The notes under the pieces were generated by a model that was not told the DNA's origin, ran no database searches, and was given only the letters and a program-made list of their open reading frames with translations. A stretch of 64,000 bases of DNA from positions 1-64,000 of the forward strand of contig NZ_QEQQ01000016.1 in NCBI RefSeq assembly GCF_003097235.1, written 5' to 3'. This stretch comes from Pseudomonas sp. CC120222-01a (GTDB lineage Bacteria; Pseudomonadota; Gammaproteobacteria; Pseudomonadales; Pseudomonadaceae). Shown here one piece after another: positions 9,000-17,353 of the stretch; position 1 is the stretch's first letter; each line of letters opens with the position of its first letter. Made by a program: the position numbers and the translations under genes.

Positions 9000-9045
9000 T
9001 TGTGATTGTGGTGAAGCGATTCTGGTGGGGGCGGGCGAGGGGAAA
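9000..9045 (-). promoter_or_regulatory. Putative regulatory blocks shared with the DUF3422 promoter
   Basis: ttgtgattgtg (9000-9010) and gaggggaaa (9037-9045) lie upstream of the NTF2-like gene. Identical blocks occur upstream of the DUF3422 gene at 5280-5290 and 5321-5329, with spacers of 26 and 30 bp. Co-regulation is inferred only. Confidence 0.35.
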
Positions 9046-9174
9046 AATCGCTGGGGGGAAATAATTAGTTCAGGAATTTGTGAACCAATCTCCCGGCTAC
9101 CTTTACCGGTGCCCCTGCAGTGGATAAGGTTGGCTGCTATGTTGGCGTTCGACCTTGTCCAGGGAACAAAACAA

Positions 9175-10164
9175 ATGAGTAACTATGAGCCGCCATTGAC
9201 GGTAACGCCGCGCATGCTGGCATTGGTCGCCGAGATCAGTGAGCACGTCGGGCAGTTGACGGCTTATCGGGACGATGCGCTCACACCACAGCTGCGCCGG
9301 GGAAACCGCATCAAGACCATTCAGGCATCGCTAGCCATTGAGAACAACACGTTAAGCGTCGAGCAGGTGACGGCACTGTTGGAGGGTAAGCGTGTATTAG
9401 GATTGCCGCGCGAAATCCAGGAAGTGCGCAATGCCTTCGCCACCTATGACGCGATGCCGTCCTGGCAACCTGGTCGTCAGTCTGATCTGCTTGCTGCACA
9501 TGCATTGTTGATGCATGGCCTGATCGATGATGCAGGTCACTTTCGACAAGGTGGAGTTGGCATCTATCGTGGTTCTCGCTTGCTTCATATGGCACCCCCG
9601 GCCAATCGAGTGCCGTTGCTGGTTCAAGACTTGTTGCGCTGGCTCTCACGTAGTGAATGGCACCCGCTGATCGTCAGCTGTGTATTTCACTATGAGTTCG
9701 AATTCATTCATCCCTTCGCGGATGGTAATGGGCGGATGGGGCGCTTGTGGCAGACCCTCATGCTCAGCCAATGGCGAGGTGTGCTGGCTTACCTGCCAGT
9801 AGAAACGGTTATCTGTGAACAGCAGGAGGCATATTACGGAGCGCTTGCTGCTGCCGATCATGCCGCTGAAGCAACGCCCTTTGTCGAATTCATGCTGGAG
9901 GCGTTACTCCAAGCCCTGGTTGAGGCGAACTCGACCGATCAAGTAACCGATCAAGTAACCGATCAAGTAACCAGCCTGTTGAGCATCCTGCCGCCAGGCA
10001 AGGCGTTGAAAGCCAGCGAGTTGATGCAGCGTCTGGGGCTTTCGCACCGGCCCACTTTCAGCAAGTCGTATCTCAAGCCCGCTTTGGCTTCAGGCCTTAT
10101 TGAAATGACAGACCCCGATTCTCCCCGTAGCCCGACGCAGCAGTATCGGCGCGTCCAGAAATGA
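9175..10164 (+). CDS. Fic family protein (class II, AMPylation/deAMPylation type)
   Basis: 329 residues from ATG 9175 (MSNYEPP), preceded by aggga 9 nt upstream; an in-frame extension upstream is unlikely. The Fic active site HPFADGNGRMGR spans residues 179-190. An inhibitory motif of the form S-x-x-x-E-N is seen at residues 52-57 (SLAIEN), so the enzyme is a class II, self-inhibited Fic. A winged-helix-like C-terminal domain follows a linker made of three tandem DQVT units (nt 9937-9972). Such Fic proteins transfer AMP to protein hydroxyl groups. No antitoxin gene lies next to it, consistent with the inhibitory helix being built in. Confidence 0.9.
   Translation: MSNYEPPLTVTPRMLALVAEISEHVGQLTAYRDDALTPQLRRGNRIKTIQASLAIENNTLSVEQVTALLEGKRVLGLPREIQEVRNAFATYDAMPSWQPGRQSDLLAAHALLMHGLIDDAGHFRQGGVGIYRGSRLLHMAPPANRVPLLVQDLLRWLSRSEWHPLIVSCVFHYEFEFIHPFADGNGRMGRLWQTLMLSQWRGVLAYLPVETVICEQQEAYYGALAAADHAAEATPFVEFMLEALLQALVEANSTDQVTDQVTDQVTSLLSILPPGKALKASELMQRLGLSHRPTFSKSYLKPALASGLIEMTDPDSPRSPTQQYRRVQK
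9937..9972 (+). repeat. 12-bp tandem repeat, three copies, inside the Fic gene
   Basis: gatcaagtaacc is repeated three times without mismatch and encodes DQVT three times. Because the unit is 12 bp, copy-number change would keep the reading frame. DQV-type repeats are common in the linker of Fic proteins of this class. Confidence 0.9.
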
Positions 10165-10298
10165 ACTGGACCGATTGAGGCCAAGCAATACGAAGCCGGC
10201 ATCAAGTACCCGGCGCGGGCAAGCATTCCCGTCATCGAACTGCAATCTGCAGCGCGCACCCTCACAGTCTCCGCTCCACTGCCTCATTGCGAGTTCGA

Positions 10299-11318
10299 AT
10301 GGGCCATCACGCGCTATATCCCCAGCAGGAACACGACCTGTTCGGCCTGCTCTACGCGTTTTCCTTTCGCCCCGGCGAGTCTGGCCGCGAGCTTGACTCG
10401 GCCCAGACGCTGCGCAAGCTCAGTGAACCGCTAGACCCGGACGAATTCCTCTGGCTGCACCTGAACCTCGCCCACGCCGCCTGCGAGCGCTGGCTACGTT
10501 CGCACCTGCCGTTGCCGCAGGCGTTCTTCGAAACCTTGCGCGAAGGCTCGCGCTCGACGCGCATCGAGCATGTCGACTCGACCCTGCTGGCTGTGGTCAA
10601 CGACGTGGTGTTCAACTTCGGCCTGGTGTCGTCGGACGTCTCTACCCTGTGGGCCTGCGCCAGCAGCCAGCTGCTGGTGAGTGCCAGGCTGCAGCCGTTG
10701 CATTCGGTGGACAAGCTGCGCTCGTCAGTCAAGCAGGGTGAGCGTTTCCATTCACCGATCGAACTGCTGGTCCACCTGCTGCGCGATCAGGGCGATCTGC
10801 TGACCCAGATCGTGCGTGAGACCACCACCAGCGTCGACCGCATCGAAGACCAGCTGCTGTCCCAGCGCCTGAGCGACAACCGCGCCGAGCTGAGCAGCAT
10901 GCGCCGGGTACTGGTGCGCCTGCAGCGCCTGCTGGCGCTCGAACCCGGCGCCTTGCTGCGCCTGCTCAACCGCCCGCCCGAATGGCTGCAGGAACAGGAC
11001 ATGCGCCAGCTGCGCGCGGCCACCGAAGAATTCACCCTGGTGATCAGCGACCTGACCGCCCTGGGCGAGCGGATCAAGCTGCTGCAGGAAGAAATCGCCG
11101 CCAAGCTCAACGAACAGACCAACCGCACCCTGTTCACCCTGACCGTGGTCACCGTGCTGGCGCTGCCGATCAACATCATCGCCGGCTTCTTCGGCATGAA
11201 CGTCGGCGGCGTGCCGCTCTCGGACGACCCGAACGGCTTCTGGCTGCTGGTGGCACTGGTGGCGACCTTTACTTTCCTGGCGGGGCGCTGGGCGTTCAGC
11301 AAGCGTCGCGAGTACTGA
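10299..11318 (+). CDS. CorA/ZntB-like divalent metal transporter
   Basis: 339 residues from ATG 10299; a TTG at 10287 would add four residues. A long soluble, helical N-terminal domain is followed by two C-terminal membrane helices (LFTLTVVTVLALPINIIAGFFGMNV and GFWLLVALVATFTFLAG). The GMN signature of the pore loop is present (FFGMNVGG), which defines the CorA superfamily. The polarity resembles ZntB-type proteins, so the ion could be Mg2+, Zn2+ or another divalent metal. It lies alone, about 130 bp after the Fic gene. Confidence 0.85.
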   Translation: MGHHALYPQQEHDLFGLLYAFSFRPGESGRELDSAQTLRKLSEPLDPDEFLWLHLNLAHAACERWLRSHLPLPQAFFETLREGSRSTRIEHVDSTLLAVVNDVVFNFGLVSSDVSTLWACASSQLLVSARLQPLHSVDKLRSSVKQGERFHSPIELLVHLLRDQGDLLTQIVRETTTSVDRIEDQLLSQRLSDNRAELSSMRRVLVRLQRLLALEPGALLRLLNRPPEWLQEQDMRQLRAATEEFTLVISDLTALGERIKLLQEEIAAKLNEQTNRTLFTLTVVTVLALPINIIAGFFGMNVGGVPLSDDPNGFWLLVALVATFTFLAGRWAFSKRREY

Positions 11319-11399
11319 GGCAAACCGACTGACGGCCCCTTGCCCCCACATCCTTGCCTACGCTGATAGCCCCAACCCGTCAGAGCAAGGCATTCCGTC

Positions 11400-11468
11400 A
11401 TGGCCTTCCAATACAAGCCTCTGGACTATCGCAACCTGATGACCAGCTACAACAAGCTGGCGAAATAA
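11400..11468 (+). CDS. Possible 22-residue peptide (small ORF)
   Basis: ATG 11400 to TAA 11466-11468 encodes MAFQYKPLDYRNLMTSYNKL followed by AK. A purine-rich agcaagg stands 7 nt upstream of the start. Codons are the preferred Pseudomonas ones, and the sequence is rich in aromatic and charged residues. It is too short for usual gene calling. It could be a real small protein, a leader peptide, or the surviving 5' end of a lost gene. I do not recognise it. A hairpin (11486-11517) follows before ppk2. Confidence 0.35.
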   Translation: MAFQYKPLDYRNLMTSYNKLAK

Positions 11469-11485
11469 GGGCTGCTTGGGCGCGG

Positions 11486-11517
11486 CAATTTGCCTTAACA
11501 AGCGAAACGGCAAATTG
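11486..11517 (+). promoter_or_regulatory. Inverted repeat between the small ORF and ppk2
   Basis: Perfect 9-bp arms CAATTTGCC (11486-11494) and GGCAAATTG (11509-11517) with a 14-nt loop. No T-run follows, so it is not a standard terminator. It may be an operator or an RNA hairpin ahead of ppk2. Confidence 0.45.
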
Positions 11518-11564
11518 TCATGGATCGACCATACTGACTCTTCATTCGCCCTCGGGAGAGCGCC

Positions 11565-12383
11565 ATGGCCAAGCCGTCCAAGAAGAAAGATGCGAAAGCG
11601 CAGGCAGAGAAACTGGGCGGCAAAGCCTATGAGCAGGCGCTCAAGAAACTGCACGTGGAGCTGGTGAAACTTCAGGAATGGGTGGTGGCCAAGGGCCTCA
11701 AGGTATGTGTCGTTTTCGAGGGCCGTGATGGTGCCGGCAAGGGTGGCACCATCAAGGCCATCACCGAGCGGGTGAGCCCGCGGGTGTTCCGCGTGGTGGC
11801 GCTGCCGGCACCCACCGAGCGGGAAAAGACCCAGATGTACGTGCAACGCTACCTGCGCCATCTGCCTGCCGCCGGCGAGGTCGTGATCTTCGACCGCAGC
11901 TGGTACAACCGCGCCGGCGTCGAACGGGTGATGGGGTTCTGCAGCGAAGAGCAGAGCGCCAAGTTCCTCTCCGTGGTGCCGCTGTTCGAAAAGATGATGG
12001 TCGAGTCGGGGATCATCCTCATCAAGTACTGGCTCGAAGTCAGCGCAGAAGAGCAGACCCGCCGCCTGCAGGACCGCATCAGCGACGGGCGCAAGTTGTG
12101 GAAGCTGTCACCCATGGACCTCAAGTCGTACACCCGCTGGGATGACTACACCCGGGCCCGTGACGATATGTTCGCCGCCTCCGATTCGTCCTGGGCGCCG
12201 TGGTTCATGGCGCACTCCAACGACAAGCGGCGTGCCCGGTTGAACATCATCAGCCACATGCTGACGCGCATCCCCTACAAGGACATCACCCGCGATGAGG
12301 TGGTGAAGCTGCCCAAGCGCGGCAAGATCGGCAAATACAAGGCCGTGCCTTATCCCTTCAAAGTGGTCGAAGAGCGTTTCTGA
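11565..12383 (+). CDS. ppk2: Polyphosphate kinase 2
   Basis: 272 residues, single-domain PPK2 size. The Walker A loop GRDGAGKGG and Walker B segment FDRSWYNRAG are present, as is the lid with basic residues (REKTQMYVQRYLR). PPK2 enzymes move phosphate between polyphosphate and nucleoside diphosphates or monophosphates in the cytoplasm; single-domain forms like this one mostly phosphorylate ADP or GDP. The N-terminus is Lys-rich (AKPSKKKDAKAQ). RBS cgggagag precedes the start. Monocistronic, with a putative regulatory hairpin upstream. Confidence 0.92.
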   Translation: MAKPSKKKDAKAQAEKLGGKAYEQALKKLHVELVKLQEWVVAKGLKVCVVFEGRDGAGKGGTIKAITERVSPRVFRVVALPAPTEREKTQMYVQRYLRHLPAAGEVVIFDRSWYNRAGVERVMGFCSEEQSAKFLSVVPLFEKMMVESGIILIKYWLEVSAEEQTRRLQDRISDGRKLWKLSPMDLKSYTRWDDYTRARDDMFAASDSSWAPWFMAHSNDKRRARLNIISHMLTRIPYKDITRDEVVKLPKRGKIGKYKAVPYPFKVVEERF

Positions 12384-12418
12384 TCCCTCCCGTCAGTGCG
12401 TAGCAAGGGTGCGAACTT

Positions 12419-13609
12419 ATGCCTCATGACGGCAGCCTGCTGCAGGCAACGGTAGTGTTCCTGCTGGCCGTGGTGCTTCTGGTGCCGCTGGCGCAGCGTT
12501 TGAAAATGGGTGCAGTGCCCGGCTATCTGCTGGCTGGCATCCTGATCGGGCCGTCGGTGCTTGGCCTGCTGGGTAACCCCGATAACGTCGCTCGCCTGTC
12601 GGAGATGGGCGTGGTAATGCTGTTGTTCGTCATTGGCCTGGAGCTGTCGCCACGGCGGCTGTGGACCATGCGCAAGGCGTTGTTCGGCATCGGCTCGCTG
12701 CAAGTAGGTTTGACGGCCGTGGTGCTCGGCCTGCTGGCGTACTTCCTGTTTGGCCAATCGAAGCCGGCGGCGATCGTGCTCGGCTTGGGGCTGGCGCTGT
12801 CTTCGACGGCGTTCAGCCTGCAAGTGCTGGCCGAACGCAAGGACCTGGGCAAGCCACACGGCCGCCTGGCCGTGGCAATCCTGCTGTTCCAGGACATCGC
12901 TGCGATTCCCTTGATTGCTGTGGTGCCGCTGCTCGGTGGCGATGTCAGTAGCGCCGACGAAGGCAACTGGCCACTGCTGGCGGTGGCGGCGGGCATTGGT
13001 GTGGTGATCATTTTTGGCCGCTATCTGTTGACCCCGGTATTCAAATGGACGGTCGGCTCAGGTTTGCCTGAATTGTCCACGGCGACTGCCTTGTTGGTAG
13101 TGCTGGGCACTGCCTGGGTGATGGAGCATGTCGGTGTATCCATGGCGCTGGGCGCCTTCCTGGCTGGTGTGCTGATGGCCGACTCGCCTTTTCGGCATGA
13201 GCTGGAAACCCAGATCGAACCGCTCAAGGGCCTGCTCCTCGGGCTGTTCTTCGTCGGCGTCGGCATGAGTGCCGACTTGCAGTTGTTGTTCGGCATGCCC
13301 CTGATCGTGCTGGGGCTGACGTTGCTGCTGGTGGTGATCAAGATGCCTCTGTTGCTCGTGCTTGGGCGCAGGGCAGGCGGGCTTGAGCGCGCCGAGGCCT
13401 TGTGCCTGGCGATCGTGCTGGCGTCCGGGGGGGAGTTTGCTTTCGTGGTGTTCAAGCTGGCGCTGGAGAACCAGGTGTTGACGCAACAGGTTCATGACTT
13501 GCTGGTGCTCGCCATCACCCTGTCGATGGCGGTGGTGCCCCTGGTGATGATGGCCCTGGCGCGGCAGTTGCGTGACAACGACCGCCCGGTAGCCGAAACG
13601 GGCCACTGA
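12419..13609 (+). CDS. KefC-like cation:proton antiporter (CPA2), without RCK domain
   Basis: 396 residues with about 12-13 membrane helices starting near residue 6. Features of CPA2 antiporters are visible: GYLLAGILIGPSVLG, the Asn/Asp-containing helix with LSSTAFSLQVL, and FQDIAAIPLIAV. There is no C-terminal TrkA-N (RCK) domain, so it is a short form rather than a glutathione-gated KefC. Likely K+ or Na+/H+ exchange at the inner membrane. It is followed at 41 nt by the AI-2E-family gene on the same strand. Confidence 0.85.
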   Translation: MPHDGSLLQATVVFLLAVVLLVPLAQRLKMGAVPGYLLAGILIGPSVLGLLGNPDNVARLSEMGVVMLLFVIGLELSPRRLWTMRKALFGIGSLQVGLTAVVLGLLAYFLFGQSKPAAIVLGLGLALSSTAFSLQVLAERKDLGKPHGRLAVAILLFQDIAAIPLIAVVPLLGGDVSSADEGNWPLLAVAAGIGVVIIFGRYLLTPVFKWTVGSGLPELSTATALLVVLGTAWVMEHVGVSMALGAFLAGVLMADSPFRHELETQIEPLKGLLLGLFFVGVGMSADLQLLFGMPLIVLGLTLLLVVIKMPLLLVLGRRAGGLERAEALCLAIVLASGGEFAFVVFKLALENQVLTQQVHDLLVLAITLSMAVVPLVMMALARQLRDNDRPVAETGH

Positions 13610-13649
13610 ATAGCGCCTTGCCGGCGCGCCTGACGTTCGGAGGTGAAAC

Positions 13650-14747
13650 ATGCAGCCGAGTTTGAAGCTGGACAGCGCCCTGTCGCGGGGCTTGCTCGAC
13701 GTGCTGATCAAGGCGGGCCTGGTGGCCGCCCTGGTGATGTTCTCCTTCCAGGTTTTCCAGCCGTTCCTGGAACTGATGCTGTGGTCGGTGATTCTGGCGG
13801 TGACGCTGTATCCGTTGTACTTGCGGATCAGGCGCGGCACCGGCATCAAGGATGGCTACGTGGCAGCGTTGGTGGTGCTGCTGGTGCTGATCGTGCTACT
13901 GGTCCCGATCTACCTGGTGGTGATGTCCATTGGCGAATCGGTGGACAGCCTGGTGACGCTGCTCAAGAGCGGTAGCTGGAGCGTACCGGCACCGCCCGAA
14001 TCGGTGGCGACCTGGCCGCTGATCGGGCCCAAGCTGCATGCATTGTGGCTGTCGGCATCGCAAAACATGGCCAGCGTGCTCAACCAGTGGATGCCGCAGC
14101 TCAAGGGCGCGGGGCTGACGGTGCTGGGCGCTGCGGCCAGTGCCGGAGGTGCGTTTCTGCTGTTTGTCGGCGCGATCATCATTTCGGGCGTGATCATGGC
14201 CTTTGGCGAGCGCGGTGAAGTCGCCTCGCAGCGAATCGCCATGCGGGTGTCCGGCGAGGAACGCGGCAAGCCGCTGGCCCAGCTGTGCACTGCGACCATT
14301 CGTGCCGTGGCCCAGGGCGTGATCGGCATCGCCTTCATCCAGATGCTGCTGATTGGCGTCGGTTTCGTGGTCAAGGGTGTGCCAGGTGCCGGCATGCTGG
14401 CCATCGTCATCCTCATGCTGGGGATCGCCCAGGCACCCGCGACGCTGGTTACGGTGCCGGTGATCATCTATGTGTTCAACGTCGAGGGTTTCACCGCCGC
14501 GACCATCACCTTTGCCGTCTATACCTTCGTAGCCGGGCTTGCCGACAACGTGCTCAAGCCGATGCTGCTGGGGCGCGGGGTGGATGTACCGATGCCGGTG
14601 GTGCTGATTGGTGCCCTGGGCGGCATGGTGGTCAAAGGCATCATCGGCCTGTTCATCGGCCCGGTGATCCTCGGCGTGACCTATGTGCTGTTCTGGCAAT
14701 GGGTGGCGCTGCAGGTGCCGGAGCAACCGACCCCGCCTGCGGACTGA
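13650..14747 (+). CDS. AI-2E family (UPF0118 / PerM-like) transporter
   Basis: 365 residues, start ATG 13650 preceded by cggaggtg, a strong RBS. About eight membrane segments with the family features: paired N-terminal helices (FQVFQPFLELMLWSVILAV), a soluble central part, and C-terminal helices with a Gly-rich GALGGMVVKGIIGLFIGPV stretch. Family members include TqsA and PerM and export or take up small hydrophilic molecules, but substrates differ. It ends 3 nt before the outer membrane efflux gene and so is probably part of the same transcript. Confidence 0.82.
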   Translation: MQPSLKLDSALSRGLLDVLIKAGLVAALVMFSFQVFQPFLELMLWSVILAVTLYPLYLRIRRGTGIKDGYVAALVVLLVLIVLLVPIYLVVMSIGESVDSLVTLLKSGSWSVPAPPESVATWPLIGPKLHALWLSASQNMASVLNQWMPQLKGAGLTVLGAAASAGGAFLLFVGAIIISGVIMAFGERGEVASQRIAMRVSGEERGKPLAQLCTATIRAVAQGVIGIAFIQMLLIGVGFVVKGVPGAGMLAIVILMLGIAQAPATLVTVPVIIYVFNVEGFTAATITFAVYTFVAGLADNVLKPMLLGRGVDVPMPVVLIGALGGMVVKGIIGLFIGPVILGVTYVLFWQWVALQVPEQPTPPAD

Positions 14748-14750
14748 ACC

Positions 14751-16265
14751 ATGCCCAAACGCTGCTATGGCCTGGGATTGCTCATGGTCCTGGCTGGCTG
14801 TACCCAGGTCGGCCCGGACTTCGAGAAGCTCCAGGACCCGTGGCTCGACAGCTGGAATACGGCCATGCTGGCGCAGGCCGGGCGCTCTGCGCCAGTACCG
14901 GACCTGCGCCAGTGGTGGCTTGTGTTCGCCGACCCGACGCTCGAAGGCCTGATCGCCGAAGCCGACGCCAACAATACCAACCTGCGTGTGGCCGGCCTAC
15001 GCATTGCCGAGGCGCGGGCGCAGCTGGCCATCGTCCAGACCGGACGTTATCCACAGCTGCAGCAGTTGCGCGCGCAGAGCCTGTACCTGAAGCAAGACCA
15101 GTCCGGTACTTCCACCGCCCGTGATTCGGTGTTCTGGCAGTCCAGCGTGGGCTTCGATATCGGCTGGGAAATCGACTTCTGGGGCCGCTTCAGCCGCGCC
15201 ATCGAGAGCGCCGATGCGGTCTACTTCGCCTCCCAGGCCAACTACGCCGATGCCATGTTGCTGCTGCGTGCGCAGGTGGCTGATACCTACTTCGCCCTGC
15301 GTACCGCCGAGGCGCGGCTGGATATTGCGCAAGAAAACGCCAAGCGCCAGGAACGCAGCCTGCAGATCACCGAGCGGCTGTTCCGCCACGGGGAGAACGA
15401 CGAGCTCGACTGGCAGCAGGCGCGTACCCAGTACCTGGCTACCCAGGCCACCATCCCCGAGTTCGAAAACCAGCTCAATGCCTTGCGCAACGTGCTCTGC
15501 TCGCTGCTTGGCAGGCCACCGGGCCCGTTGCCCGAACTGGAGGCGCGCCACGGGCAGTTGCCGTTGCCGGACCGCGCAGTGTTGCAGGACGTGCCGGCCA
15601 GCCTGCTGCAACGGCGCCCGGACATCCGCGCCGCCGAACAGGCGGTGGCGGCGCAATCGGCGCTGGTGGGCGTGGCCGAAGCAGACCTTTATCCACAGCT
15701 GAGCCTGCTGGGCAGTATTGGCTGGACCTTCTTGTCGGCCAGCCACCTGCCCAACACCTTCGACCTGGCGGCGGGGCCGAGCCTGATCTGGAACCCGTTC
15801 GACTACGGCCGGCGCAAGAACGCCGTGCGGGTCGAGGATGCCCGCCTGCAGCAATTGATCGAGCTGTATCACCAGAGCGTGCGCGAAGCTGCACACGAAG
15901 CCGACGATGCCGCCAGTGGCCTGGTGCGCTCGCTGCAGAGTGCCAGCATTCGCCAGGATGCCTCCCAGGCCGCCCAGCGTTCGCTGACCCTGGCCAGTTC
16001 GCAGTACCAGGAAGGCTTTGCCGACTTCCAGCGTGTGCTCGACGCCCAGCAGCTGCTGTTGCAGCAGCAGGATGGCTACCTGGTCAGCCGTGGCAATGCG
16101 GTGAGCAGCCTGGTGAGCTTGTACAAGGCGCTGGGTGGCGGCTGGGACAACCGCCGCAAACCGATCGACCCGGCCACTCGCCAGCAGATGGAAAACCGTA
16201 CCGATTGGGGCGGCCTGCTCGACGAGCCGGCCCCCGCCGACCCCAAACAAGGTGAGCCGAAATGA
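14751..16265 (+). CDS. Outer membrane efflux lipoprotein (TolC/OprM/NodT type)
   Basis: 504 residues. The signal peptide ends with the lipobox LAGC, so the protein should be lipidated at that Cys. Two repeated outer-membrane-efflux domains of alpha-helical barrel type are seen (ADANNTNLRVAGLRIAEAR and the second half from SALVGVAEADLYPQLSLLG). It supplies the outer-membrane channel of a tripartite pump with the next two genes; the stop overlaps the next start by 4 nt (ATGA). Confidence 0.9.
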   Translation: MPKRCYGLGLLMVLAGCTQVGPDFEKLQDPWLDSWNTAMLAQAGRSAPVPDLRQWWLVFADPTLEGLIAEADANNTNLRVAGLRIAEARAQLAIVQTGRYPQLQQLRAQSLYLKQDQSGTSTARDSVFWQSSVGFDIGWEIDFWGRFSRAIESADAVYFASQANYADAMLLLRAQVADTYFALRTAEARLDIAQENAKRQERSLQITERLFRHGENDELDWQQARTQYLATQATIPEFENQLNALRNVLCSLLGRPPGPLPELEARHGQLPLPDRAVLQDVPASLLQRRPDIRAAEQAVAAQSALVGVAEADLYPQLSLLGSIGWTFLSASHLPNTFDLAAGPSLIWNPFDYGRRKNAVRVEDARLQQLIELYHQSVREAAHEADDAASGLVRSLQSASIRQDASQAAQRSLTLASSQYQEGFADFQRVLDAQQLLLQQQDGYLVSRGNAVSSLVSLYKALGGGWDNRRKPIDPATRQQMENRTDWGGLLDEPAPADPKQGEPK

Positions 16266-17353
16266 GTGACGCCGCGCACGCCCCGCCAGCCCCCGATCGC
16301 GGCATGCGTTGGGTGCTGATCCTGATCGTCGTCAGCCTGGTCTGGTACCTGCTGGCCGACCGCTTCACGCCCTACACCCAACAAGCCCGGCTGCAGGCCT
16401 ACGTGGTGCCGGTGGCCGCCGAAGTGGCCGGGCAGATCAAGCGCGTGGCGGTGGGTAACAACCAGGAAGTGCGCCAGGGCGATGTGCTGTTCGAACTGGA
16501 CCAGGAGCAGTACCGCATCGCCCTGGCCCGCGCCGAAGCCGACCTGGATACCGTGCGCCGGCAGATCGGCGCCAGCACCGCCGGCATCGACTCGGCCCAG
16601 GCCGCGCTGGTGGCGGCCCAGGCCAACGAGCGCAAGGCGCGCCAGGATGCCGAACGGCTCAAGCGCTTGATCGACGAGGACCCGGGAACGGTATCGGTGC
16701 GCCGCCTGGAAGGCGCCCAGGCCACCCGCGACCAGGCCGTCAGCCAGGTGGTCGCCGCCCGCGCCGAGGTGCAGCGGGCCCGTGAGCAGCAGGGCGGGGC
16801 CGATGCCGACAACGCGCAACTGCGCAGCGCCGCGGCCAATGTGGAAAAAGCCCGCCTGGACCTGGCGCGCACCGTGGTCCGCGCCGACACCAACGGCCTG
16901 ATTACCGACCTGCGCACCGACGTGGGCCACTACGTGGGCGCCGGCAGCCCGATGATGACCCTGATCGCCATCCATGACGTGTGGATAAGTGCCGACATGA
17001 CCGAGAACAACCTCGGCCGCCTGCGCCCTGGCGCGCCGGTGCTGGTGGTACTCGATGCCATGCCCGGCACGGTGCTGAAAGGGCAGATCCGTAGCATCGG
17101 CTATGGCGTGAGCGTCGGCCAGCCTGCGCCCCCGGGAAGCTTGCCGACCGTGCAGAACAGCCGTGACTGGTTGCGTTCGGCACAGCGCTTCCCGGTGATC
17201 GTCGAACTCGACCGTGATCAGCTGACAGACAGGTCTGGCTTGCGTGTGGGCGGCCAGGCCGAAGTCATGGCACTGCCCGGCGAGGGCAACCCGCTGAACC
17301 TGCTGGGCCGCGTTTTCATGTGGCTGATGAGCTGGCTGTCGTATGCCTATTGA
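16262..17353 (+). CDS. HlyD/EmrA-like periplasmic adaptor of the efflux pump
   Basis: 363 residues with one N-terminal membrane anchor (WVLILIVVSLVWYLLADRF). A split lipoyl domain (VVPVAAEVAGQIKRVAVGNNQ and LDLARTVVRADTNGLITDL) flanks a long coiled coil at about residues 95-205. This is the membrane-fusion-protein layout that bridges inner membrane transporter and outer membrane channel. It overlaps the downstream gene by 11 nt, so coupled translation is likely. Confidence 0.9.
   Translation: MSDAAHAPPAPDRGMRWVLILIVVSLVWYLLADRFTPYTQQARLQAYVVPVAAEVAGQIKRVAVGNNQEVRQGDVLFELDQEQYRIALARAEADLDTVRRQIGASTAGIDSAQAALVAAQANERKARQDAERLKRLIDEDPGTVSVRRLEGAQATRDQAVSQVVAARAEVQRAREQQGGADADNAQLRSAAANVEKARLDLARTVVRADTNGLITDLRTDVGHYVGAGSPMMTLIAIHDVWISADMTENNLGRLRPGAPVLVVLDAMPGTVLKGQIRSIGYGVSVGQPAPPGSLPTVQNSRDWLRSAQRFPVIVELDRDQLTDRSGLRVGGQAEVMALPGEGNPLNLLGRVFMWLMSWLSYAY

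Noticed and set aside
9937..9972. Phase-variable switch in the Fic gene
   Set aside because: Unit length of 12 bp keeps the frame, so copy changes cannot turn the gene off.
10175..10298. Short frame before the CorA-like gene
   Set aside because: Ser/Pro-rich shadow translation without RBS or conservation signs.
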